A DNA stretch of 64,000 nt from Nonomuraea endophytica (GTDB lineage Bacteria > Actinomycetota > Actinomycetes > Streptosporangiales > Streptosporangiaceae): the NCBI RefSeq assembly GCF_014203235.1, contig NZ_JACHIN010000028.1, forward strand, positions 1 to 64,000, written 5' to 3'. This document shows positions 58,083 to 64,000 of this stretch, in pieces. Both the position numbers and the translations under genes were made by a program. Numbering within the stretch: position 1 is the stretch's first letter; the number at the start of each line of letters is the position of its first letter. The notes under the pieces were generated by a model, which had not been told where the DNA came from, ran no database searches, and saw nothing but the letters and a program-made list of their open reading frames with translations.

Positions 58083-59456
58083 ATGGTCCTGACCGAAGAA
58101 CATTCCCGCGCCGCGGGCCCCCGCGGCCGTTCCCGCAGAGAGCCGCCCGCCTACTGCGCCGACGGGTGCCGTTGCGCGCTCTGGGAGAGCCTGGGCGAGG
58201 CGGAGCCGGGTGTGGAGGAGCCGGCCGTACCGAAAGAGCATCATCCCGATCCCGCGGTGCTCAGTTACTCCGAGACCTGCGCCCTGCTCGGCGGGGCGCA
58301 GACGGGACTGCGGGGGCTGCTGGAGGCGGCGGAGACGATGCGCGCCCGCAGGCAGGCGCTCATCCGCGCGCACCACGACGCCGACGCGGCGGTCAACGCC
58401 TACGAGCGGTTCGTGGCCGAAGGACGGCACGCGCACCAGGTGGGGCGGGCCTGCCGGGACGAGCGCGCGCTCGCCGACCGCGCCCGGCCCGCGCCGCCGA
58501 CCTGGCTGCGGATCTTCCGCTGGCCGGCGGTGCTGGTGATCGGCGCGTTCGACGTGTGGTTCTTCCAGCAGTACTTCCTCGACGTCGGCTACACCGGCGC
58601 CGACGAGGATCCCGGCCTGGTCCAGAACCTGATCGCCCTGGTGCCCGGCATCGCGGTGGTCTTCATGGTGCTGCTCAGCGCCACCCTGGTCGGCGGCCTG
58701 ATCCGGCGGCGGTCGGCGGACAGCCGGGTGCTGCGGTTCCTGAGCGGGCTGGTGCCGGTGGTCTACCTGGTCCTGGTGCTGGGGCTGGTCGGGTACTTCG
58801 CGTATCTGCGGGCGTTCGACTCGTTCTCGGTCGAGACCGGGAAGCAGGTCGCCGTGGACGACCAGGTGATCCTCATCGGGGCGCTGATCGGGCTGCTCAC
58901 GCTCACCTCGATCCTGATGAAGATCAAGGGCGACGATCCGGAGGCCGACGCCGTGCTCGTCGCGCGGCTGCGGCGGCGGCGCAGCGAGAGGCGGTGCGCC
59001 AAGGTCCAGGCTTCCGCCAAGGCGTCGCTGGCCAAGCACGCCGAGGCGTACTCGGACCTGCGGGCCGCCCGCGACGAGGGGCTCAGCCGTTTCCGCGACG
59101 CGATGCTGGAGGCCTACCGGCGCGGCATCCTGGAGCCGAGGGCGCAGCAGCGGCCCGGCACCGAGGTGCCGCCCGCGCTGACGCTGCCGCCCACCCTGCA
59201 GGCCCCGGCGGTGAACGGCGCCGGCCCGGCCAAGGGCGCCGCGGCCCGCGAGTACTCCCGGCTGCTCGACGACTCCCTGGTGGACGGGGCGGGGCCGCTG
59301 CTGCCCGAGTTCGAGGACATCCGGCAGCCCCGGCCCTCGCTGGGCCCGCTGCCGGAGATCTGCCGGGTGCTGGCCAGGCTGGACCCGGCGCCGCTGCAGG
59401 AGCGCTGGCACCGGGTGGAGAGGCGGCTCACCGACGACATCGCGCGGCTGTCGTGA
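58083..59456 (+). CDS. Four-helix membrane protein of the VWA cluster
   Basis: This 457-residue protein has a Cys-containing cytoplasmic N-terminus (CADGCRCALWES near 25-36), a helical region (75-140), and four predicted membrane helices at about 147-166, 182-206, 220-242 and 262-280. A long basic, coiled cytoplasmic region (290-457, with RRRRSERRCAKVQASAKASLAKHAEAY) follows. ATG 58083 has GGAGG upstream. It overlaps the next gene by four bases (GTGA). No known domain is recognised; it could be a membrane scaffold or channel-like component. Confidence 0.65.
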   Translation: MVLTEEHSRAAGPRGRSRREPPAYCADGCRCALWESLGEAEPGVEEPAVPKEHHPDPAVLSYSETCALLGGAQTGLRGLLEAAETMRARRQALIRAHHDADAAVNAYERFVAEGRHAHQVGRACRDERALADRARPAPPTWLRIFRWPAVLVIGAFDVWFFQQYFLDVGYTGADEDPGLVQNLIALVPGIAVVFMVLLSATLVGGLIRRRSADSRVLRFLSGLVPVVYLVLVLGLVGYFAYLRAFDSFSVETGKQVAVDDQVILIGALIGLLTLTSILMKIKGDDPEADAVLVARLRRRRSERRCAKVQASAKASLAKHAEAYSDLRAARDEGLSRFRDAMLEAYRRGILEPRAQQRPGTEVPPALTLPPTLQAPAVNGAGPAKGAAAREYSRLLDDSLVDGAGPLLPEFEDIRQPRPSLGPLPEICRVLARLDPAPLQERWHRVERRLTDDIARLS

Positions 59457-59803
59457 CGGCGGACTGGGCCAGGCTGCTCGACTCGGCCGCCGCGCTGGTG
59501 AGCGCGCTGGCCTGGCCGCTGGCGCTGGTGCTGTCGGTGCGGCTGGTGATCAGGAGGCACCGGGCGGCGTTCGAGCGGCTGGTCGACCGGGTCAAGGTGG
59601 TGACGTACCCGGGCGGGCAGATCGACCTGGCGGTGATCGAGGCCAGCCAGGAGGCGCAGGTGGAGGAGCTGGCCGAGCGGCTGACCAGGGCCGAGGCCGA
59701 CGACGCCGAGCGGCTGCGGGCGGCGCGGCTGATCGTCGGGCGGGCCGTGGAACTCGGCAGGCTGCGCGAGGCCACCTGGTGGGGCGCCAAGTACCGGGGT
59801 TGA
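59453..59803 (+). CDS. Small single-helix membrane protein of the VWA cluster
   Basis: This 116-residue protein has one N-terminal membrane helix (about 12-33, LVSALAWPLALVLSVRLVI) and a cytoplasmic helical tail (residues 45-110) rich in Glu, Ala and Arg. GTG 59453 overlaps the stop of the previous gene (GTGA). It is the last gene before a strong terminator at 59803-59833. Function unknown; a partner of the preceding membrane protein is likely. Confidence 0.65.
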   Translation: MTADWARLLDSAAALVSALAWPLALVLSVRLVIRRHRAAFERLVDRVKVVTYPGGQIDLAVIEASQEAQVEELAERLTRAEADDAERLRAARLIVGRAVELGRLREATWWGAKYRG

Positions 59804-59833
59804 TCACCGGCGGCCTTCCCGGCCGCCGGTGAT
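59803..59833 (+). terminator. Rho-independent-like terminator of the VWA cluster
   Basis: ATCACCGGCGGCC (59803-59815) pairs perfectly with GGCCGCCGGTGAT (59821-59833), 13 pairs with a 5-base loop, overlapping the last base of the small membrane gene's stop. It marks the end of the six-gene unit. No U-run is present. Confidence 0.8.
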
Positions 59834-59913
59834 GCCCGGTCGATACAAACCTGAGCGCCGCCCAACACACGCGTACGGCGGGCCGGATGCGTGCACCACC
59901 CACCCTGGGCGGT

Positions 59914-60840
59914 ATGCGACTTTTCCTGCTGTTTCTCCTGCTGGCAGGTGCGGTGTCCGGCTGCGCCGCCGTATCGGCGACCCCCAAGTCCGGCGTGCCG
60001 CTGCCCTGGCCGGCCGAGGGGCAGGCCGCGGTCGAGGTCGAGGGCGTGGGCAGCCTGGGCACCAGCGGCGACGGCGAGCCCGTCCCGATCGCCAGCGTGG
60101 CGAAGGTGATGACCGCCTACGTGATCCTGCGCGGCCACCCCCTTCGCCCCGGCGAGCGGGGCCCGCTGATCGAGGTGGACAGGACCGCCGCCGACGAGTC
60201 GCACTCCCGCGAGGAGTCGACCGCCCCGGTCAGAGAGGGCCAGCGAGTACGGCTGCGCCACCTGCTGGAGCTGATGATGGTGCCCTCCGGCAACAACGTG
60301 GCCCGCCTCCTGGCCCGCTGGGACGCCGGATCGCAGGAACGTTTCACCGCCAAGATGAACGCCGCCGCCCGCCGCCTCGGCATGCGCGACACCACCTACA
60401 CCGGAGCCAGCGGCAACGAGGACAGCACGGTCAGCACCGCCGCCGACCAGCTGAAGCTGGCCAGGGCGGCCATGGCCGACCCGGTCTTCCGCGAGGTGGT
60501 GGCGCTGACCAGGACGTCCGTCCCCGGCGGCGGGCAGAGCCTGGCCAACACCAACACCCTGCTGAACGAGCACGGCGTCATCGGCATCAAGACCGGCTCC
60601 GGCACGGCCGCGGGCGGCAACCTGATGTGGGCGTCCCGGGTGCGGGGCCGCCTGGTGCTCGGCGTGATCCTCGCCCAGAACCCCGGCACCACCCCGGCCG
60701 CGGCCAAGGAGGCGGCGCTGCTGGCGGGGGCGAAGATGACGAGCGCGGTCGAGCGGTGGCTGCTCAGGCCAGCAGCTCTCGTGCCAGAGCCTGCCGCCAC
60801 CACGCCTCGACGCGCTCCGGCGTCCAGCCTCGCTCGCTGA
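59914..60840 (+). CDS. D-alanyl-D-alanine carboxypeptidase-like lipoprotein
   Basis: This 308-residue exported enzyme has a lipobox VSGC (about 13-16), then the serine penicillin-binding protein motifs: SVAK (in IASVAKVMTAY), SGN (in PSGNNVARLL) and KTG (in IKTGSGTAAGGN). It belongs to the DacA/low-molecular-mass PBP group that trims peptidoglycan. ATG 59914 was chosen; a further ATG 27 bases upstream lacks a signal character. The last 77 bases overlap the convergent TetR gene. Confidence 0.86.
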   Translation: MRLFLLFLLLAGAVSGCAAVSATPKSGVPLPWPAEGQAAVEVEGVGSLGTSGDGEPVPIASVAKVMTAYVILRGHPLRPGERGPLIEVDRTAADESHSREESTAPVREGQRVRLRHLLELMMVPSGNNVARLLARWDAGSQERFTAKMNAAARRLGMRDTTYTGASGNEDSTVSTAADQLKLARAAMADPVFREVVALTRTSVPGGGQSLANTNTLLNEHGVIGIKTGSGTAAGGNLMWASRVRGRLVLGVILAQNPGTTPAAAKEAALLAGAKMTSAVERWLLRPAALVPEPAATTPRRAPASSLAR

Positions 60841-61381
60841 CGAGCGTGGTGTAGACGTCGATGGTGCACAGCGCCGCGTAGACGTCGGCCGCTGTGGCCA
60901 CGTCCACCCCCGGCCTGAGCGTGCCCTCCGGCCAGGAGGAGAAGACGTGCGCCCGGGTCTCGTCGGCGCGGCGGCGGCCGTCGCCGTACACGGTGGCCAG
61001 TTCCGGCTCGCCGCGCCCCGCCTCGCGCACCAGCAGGATGACGTCCCCGGCACGCTCGTAGAGCCGGCGGTCGAAGCCGGCCATCGCGGCGAGCTGCCCG
61101 GCGGGGGTCGCCGCCGGGTCCTCCAGCTCGGCGAGCAGGCGGGGCACGTCGCCGCGCAGGTCGGCGGCGTCGGCGAGGGCGCGGGTGAGCCCGGCCTTGT
61201 TCTTGTAGATCGCGTAGACGGTCGGCGCCGACACGCCCGCCGCGCTCGCCACGTCGCGGACGGTGGTCTCCGCCCAGCCGCGCGCGAGGAACAGCTCCCG
61301 CGCGGCGCGGGCGATCTCGGCCCGGGTCTCGAGCGCCTGCGCGGTACGGCGCAGCGAGTCGTATCGGCGCTGCCCTGTCAT
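60764..61381 (-). CDS. TetR-family transcriptional regulator
   Basis: This 205-residue repressor has a TetR HTH (AEIARAARELFLARGWAETTV to VSAPTVYAIYKNKAGLTRAL, residues 18-62) and a C-terminal ligand domain ending in WWRQALARELLA. ATG 61381 has GGAGAG upstream. It is divergent from an NmrA-like gene at 61453 and overlaps the convergent carboxypeptidase gene by 77 bases. The inverted CACTA/TAGTG at 61402-61424 is a possible operator. Confidence 0.87.
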   Translation of the reverse strand: MTGQRRYDSLRRTAQALETRAEIARAARELFLARGWAETTVRDVASAAGVSAPTVYAIYKNKAGLTRALADAADLRGDVPRLLAELEDPAATPAGQLAAMAGFDRRLYERAGDVILLVREAGRGEPELATVYGDGRRRADETRAHVFSSWPEGTLRPGVDVATAADVYAALCTIDVYTTLVSERGWTPERVEAWWRQALARELLA

Positions 61382-61401
61382 GATCTCTCCATTTGACTTA
61401 A

Positions 61402-61424
61402 CACTACTTATAATGAATATAGTG
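61402..61424. promoter_or_regulatory. Candidate TetR operator
   Basis: CACTA (61402-61406) and TAGTG (61420-61424) are inverted around an AT-rich centre TTATAATGAA, between the divergent TetR and NmrA-like genes. The AT-rich part may also hold a -10 box. Confidence 0.45.
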
Positions 61425-61452
61425 CCGGTCAACCATCTGGAGAGGCAAGCAC

Positions 61453-62145
61453 ATGAAGCTCGTGATCTTCGGCGCCAACGGCCCCACGGGCCGGCTCACC
61501 ACGGCCCAGGCACTCGGCGACGGCCACGTCGTCACCGCGGTGACCCGCCGGCCGGAGGAGTTCCCGATCACCCATCCGGGCCTCGACGTCGTCCGGGCCG
61601 ACGCCCTCGACCCGGCGGCCGTCAGCCGCGTGGTGCGCGGGCACGACGCGGTGATCTCCTCGCTCGGCGTGCCGTACAAGTCGCCCGCCGTCACCACGGG
61701 CTCGGAGTCGGCCCGGCACATCACCGCGGCCATGGCCGAGCACGGTGTACGCCGCCTGGTCTGCACGACCTCGACCGGCGTGCCGATGAAGCCCCCGCCC
61801 GGCGAGACGCTCGTCTACCGGAAGGTGGTCGTGCCCATGCTGCTGCGGATGGGCCGCCCGCTCTACGAGGACGCCGCGCTGATGGAGCGGATCGTCTCCG
61901 GCACGGACCTCGACTGGACCATCGTGCGCCCGTCCGGGCTGTTCGACGGTGAGCGGGTCACCCGCTACACCGTCGGCGCGCCCCAGATGATCGGCCGGTT
62001 CACCGCCCGCCGCGACCTGGCCGACGCGCTCATCAGGGAGGCCGTGGAGAACCGCAACGTCCGCTCCGTCGTCGAGGTCATCACCACCGAGGGCACCCCG
62101 AGCGTCTACCGCGTCTTCCTCAAGGAGGCGCTGCGCATCGGCTAG
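61453..62145 (+). CDS. NmrA-like NAD(P)-binding oxidoreductase
   Basis: This 230-residue protein has a Rossmann fold (MKLVIFGANGPTGRLTTAQAL, the GxxGxxG loop GANGPTG, with VVRADALDPAAVSRVV for the cofactor region) of the atypical SDR/NmrA type. The catalytic YxxxK of classical SDRs is not evident. ATG 61453 has AGAGG upstream. It is divergent from the TetR gene, which likely controls it. Substrate unknown; quinone or aldehyde reduction is usual in the family. Confidence 0.83.
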   Translation: MKLVIFGANGPTGRLTTAQALGDGHVVTAVTRRPEEFPITHPGLDVVRADALDPAAVSRVVRGHDAVISSLGVPYKSPAVTTGSESARHITAAMAEHGVRRLVCTTSTGVPMKPPPGETLVYRKVVVPMLLRMGRPLYEDAALMERIVSGTDLDWTIVRPSGLFDGERVTRYTVGAPQMIGRFTARRDLADALIREAVENRNVRSVVEVITTEGTPSVYRVFLKEALRIG

Positions 62146-62189
62146 TTCAGAAGCGCCTGAAACAACTGAAACACGATACGCTACTCCCT

Positions 62190-62663
62190 ATGACCTCTCC
62201 GCACGGCCCCGACCGCCGGCAGGCACTCGAGTGGGTCGAGCGCGTGGCCACGTTCGTCTCGGAGGAATGGGGGCTGGCGCCGATCACCGGACGCGTCCTG
62301 GGCTGGCTGATGGCCTGCGACCCGCCCGAGCAGACCGCGGGCGAGATCGCCGAGGCCATCGGCGCCAGCCGGGCCTCGCTCACCACGAACATGCAGCTGC
62401 TGACCTCCATAAGGCTGGTACGCCGCTTCCGCAAGCCGGGCGAGCGCACCGTCTACTACCAGATCGAGGACGACGCCTGGTCCAAGGTGCTCCAGCAGAA
62501 GCTGGCCGCCTTCTCGGCGTTCGGCGATCTGGCCGAGGAAGGGCTGAAGCTCGGCTGGAAGGACGAGGCGGGCAGCGCGCGCATCCGCTCCGCCCGCGCC
62601 TCCATCGCCGCGCTGACCGCCGTCCTCGCCCAGGCCACCGAGACCCCGGACCGCAAGGAGTAG
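62190..62663 (+). CDS. GbsR/MarR-like transcriptional regulator
   Basis: This 157-residue winged-helix protein (GLAPITGRVLGWLMACDPPEQ to IGASRASLTTNMQLLTSI, residues 25-75) has a wing with KPGERTVYYQI. It resembles GbsR-type MarR regulators. Direct repeats CTGAAAC at about 62156-62173 precede it and may be operators. It stands alone; its targets are not evident. Confidence 0.82.
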   Translation: MTSPHGPDRRQALEWVERVATFVSEEWGLAPITGRVLGWLMACDPPEQTAGEIAEAIGASRASLTTNMQLLTSIRLVRRFRKPGERTVYYQIEDDAWSKVLQQKLAAFSAFGDLAEEGLKLGWKDEAGSARIRSARASIAALTAVLAQATETPDRKE

Positions 62664-62830
62664 CTAGTTACGCTCCTGCGGCGACGGTGGCGTTGCCGTA
62701 CCTGTCCCCTATGCCGGTCAAATCGATGAGCCGGGTCCGCGTGACCGGACTTGGGAACGCTCCCGCGAGTCGTGCTTCTCGCGGACCGGAAGCGGTCTTG
62801 ACGGCGACCACCTGGGAGTTATCTTCACTT

Positions 62831-62847
62831 TTAGGAAACTTTCCTAA
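62831..62847. promoter_or_regulatory. TTAGGAAACTTTCCTAA palindrome
   Basis: A perfect 17-bp palindrome around a central C lies 21 bases upstream of the secreted-protein start. Its AT-rich sequence stands out against the GC-rich surroundings. It could be an operator. I have seen similar sequences before secreted-protein genes in related actinomycetes, but this is recollection and needs a motif search. Confidence 0.55.
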
Positions 62848-62867
62848 CAGAAAGCGAGGATTCGCCG

Positions 62868-63179
62868 GTGAGATCCAGGAAGCGGGCAGTCGCCCTCACG
62901 TGCTCCACGTTGCTCGCGACCGCCGCGTTCATGAGCGTCTCCCCCAGCGCCCATGCGATCCCCGAGAACTGCACCAGCAGCCACCAGCCCGCCGCCAACA
63001 CCGTTTCCAGCTACTGCTCCAGTGGCACCGGCGAGCACCAGGTGGCCGTGACCCTCATCCACGTCAACCCCATGGTCGGCTACGTCGCCACCACCGGCCC
63101 GTGGGTCGCCGCAGGCCAGACCTCCGTCGCCGGCCTCCCGCCCGGCACGATCGTCTCCCTGCGCGTCAACAGGCGCTGA
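62868..63179 (+). CDS. Small secreted protein
   Basis: This 103-residue protein has a clear signal peptide (basic RSRKRAVAL, then LTCSTLLATAAFMSV, cleavage after SAHA near residue 30). The mature part of about 73 residues contains three cysteines (ENCTSS, SSYCSS), and is Ser/Thr/Val-rich. GTG 62868 follows GAGGA. The upstream palindrome at 62831 may control it. No domain is recognised; a small extracellular structural or inhibitor-like protein is possible. Confidence 0.75.
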   Translation: MRSRKRAVALTCSTLLATAAFMSVSPSAHAIPENCTSSHQPAANTVSSYCSSGTGEHQVAVTLIHVNPMVGYVATTGPWVAAGQTSVAGLPPGTIVSLRVNRR

Positions 63180-63190
63180 CCATCCCCCAC

Positions 63191-63218
63191 GCGGCGGGCT
63201 CCCGCACGAGCCCGCCGC
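63191..63218. terminator. Bidirectional stem-loop terminator
   Basis: GCGGCGGGCT (63191-63200) pairs perfectly with AGCCCGCCGC (63209-63218) around an 8-base loop. It lies between the convergent secreted-protein and cupin genes. Confidence 0.75.
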
Positions 63219-63223
63219 CCCTG

Positions 63224-63535
63224 TCAGCGGCTGTCCTTCCGTTCGACGACCAGGATCCTGGCCTCGGGCATCGGGTACGCCACGTGTTCGTCACCGGGCT
63301 CGGCATGGCAGACGCGGCCCGGGGTGAGCCGTTCGACGTGCTCCTCCCCGTCGCGCCGGTAGCGCATGTCCACGACGCCGTCCAGGACGACGAAGACCTC
63401 GGGACCGTCGTTGACGTGCCAGACGTACGGCGTGTCCGTCCAGTGCAGGCGCACGGTGGCCCGGTCGATCTCGGTGATGTCCAGCGCGCCCCAGGGGCGG
63501 CTCGCGGTGAAGGACGGGGCGTCGATGAATCGCAT
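63224..63535 (-). CDS. Small cupin-domain protein
   Basis: This 103-residue protein has a single cupin barrel with SRPWGALDITEIDRAT, WHVNDGPEVFVVLDGVVDM and GDEHVAYPMPEARILVVER. His and Glu positions typical of metal cupins are partly present (HVNDGPE, EHVAYP). ATG 63535 is used; the frame is open upstream but is Arg/Pro-rich noise. It is divergent from the GlxA-like gene at 63607, which may regulate it. Function unknown. Confidence 0.75.
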   Translation of the reverse strand: MRFIDAPSFTASRPWGALDITEIDRATVRLHWTDTPYVWHVNDGPEVFVVLDGVVDMRYRRDGEEHVERLTPGRVCHAEPGDEHVAYPMPEARILVVERKDSR

Positions 63536-63606
63536 GGCCCGATCCTGTCGTGGCTTCGCTGGGGGCGACGAGTGGCAGGAATGCCGATATCCGTAAGCTT
63601 TCTGCC

Positions 63607-64000
63607 ATGCATCGTGTGGTGGCGCTGGCACTGCCGTCGGTGGTGGCGTTCGACCTGGCCATCCCGGCGGAGGTCTTCGGTGGCGAGGAGTACTCCTTCG
63701 CCGTCTGCGCGCGGACCCCCGGCCCGGTGCCGGCCACGACGGGGTTCGACATCGCCGTCGCGCACGGCCTCGACGCGCTGCGCGCCGCCGACACCGTCGT
63801 GGTGCCCGGATACGCGCCGCTGGACGAGCCCCCGGAACCGGTCCTGGAGGCGCTGCGCACGGCGGCCGCCCGAGGCGCGCGCATGGTCTCGGTGTGCACC
63901 GGCGCGTTCGCCCTCGCCGCCGCAGGGCTCCTCGACGGGCTCCCCGCCACCACCCACTGGATGGACGCGCCCGCGCTCGCCGCACGCTACCCGGGCGTCG
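63607..64000 (+). CDS. GlxA-type regulator, DJ-1/PfpI domain (partial, runs off the window)
   Basis: The 131 residues inside the window form a DJ-1/PfpI-like domain: HRVVALALPSVVAFDLAIPAE, TVVVPGYAPLD and the elbow SVCTGAFALAAAGLL with a Cys in VCTGAF. In GlxA-type regulators this is followed by an AraC HTH, which would lie beyond base 64000. The start ATG 63607 lacks a good ribosome site. It is divergent from the cupin gene. Confidence 0.75.
   Translation, partial: MHRVVALALPSVVAFDLAIPAEVFGGEEYSFAVCARTPGPVPATTGFDIAVAHGLDALRAADTVVVPGYAPLDEPPEPVLEALRTAAARGARMVSVCTGAFALAAAGLLDGLPATTHWMDAPALAARYPGV

Overview
The window is about 64 kb of very GC-rich DNA with strong GC third-position codon bias, many GTG starts, many PucR, TetR, MarR, LuxR and AraC type regulators, a Scr1-type HTH plus DUF397 protein pair, a MacS-like kinase and mycothiol-type (TIGR03086) proteins. 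This points to a filamentous actinomycete, most likely of the Streptosporangiaceae (Nonomuraea or Streptosporangium-like). The genus is inference; no rRNA or tRNA gene is visible. It looks like ordinary chromosome with a chain of small operons, and no intact mobile element was seen.

Region by region. 0-11 kb is nitrogen and purine salvage: uraD, a PucR regulator, endonuclease IV, a LacI regulator with a palindromic operator cluster, a second PucR-like regulator, then a four-gene unit of fused urease gamma/beta, a divergent urease alpha, an MHS-type transporter and a YtcJ-like amidohydrolase. 11-24 kb holds regulator/target pairs: MocR/PaiB, a DoxX protein, AraC/phytanoyl-CoA dioxygenase-like, a NarL-type two-component system, a TetR regulator with an imine-reductase-like enzyme, and a LytS/LytTR system coupled to a sodium:solute symporter. 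24-34 kb is more central: a sulfite-oxidase-like enzyme, DAHP synthase behind a Phe-Ile-Phe-Trp-Tyr leader peptide and terminator, ThiI, a MacRS-like two-component system, two tandem MHYT membrane proteins, a phosphofructokinase with the residues of PPi-dependent enzymes, and glycerol kinase. A DasR-like operator lies between the last two. 34-47 kb contains a Clp-N/HTH protein with paired operators, a lipoprotein, a lactonase, a MarR-GNAT fusion, an MMPL exporter with its TetR repressor, and an IclR-controlled unit (aminotransferase, FAD/Fe-S oxidoreductase, MatC-like permease) that fits 2-hydroxyacid or glycolate use.

47-52.5 kb is unusual: tandem repeats, a perfect 32-bp palindrome, a secreted beta-helix protein with a Pro-Thr linker, a G-rich repeat field, and a 15-bp-periodic field separating a DUF5753 regulator from its usual DUF397 partner. 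52.9-59.8 kb is the most novel part: six tightly packed genes of mostly unknown function (SARP-like winged-helix protein, NTPase-like protein, acidic-tail protein, VWA lipoprotein, two membrane proteins) ending in a strong terminator. The first gene seems frameshifted, because a peptide motif shared with the second gene continues in another frame and ends at an ATGA junction. 60-64 kb returns to ordinary genes: a DD-carboxypeptidase-like lipoprotein, TetR/NmrA, a MarR/GbsR regulator, a small secreted protein, a cupin, and a GlxA-type regulator cut by the window edge.
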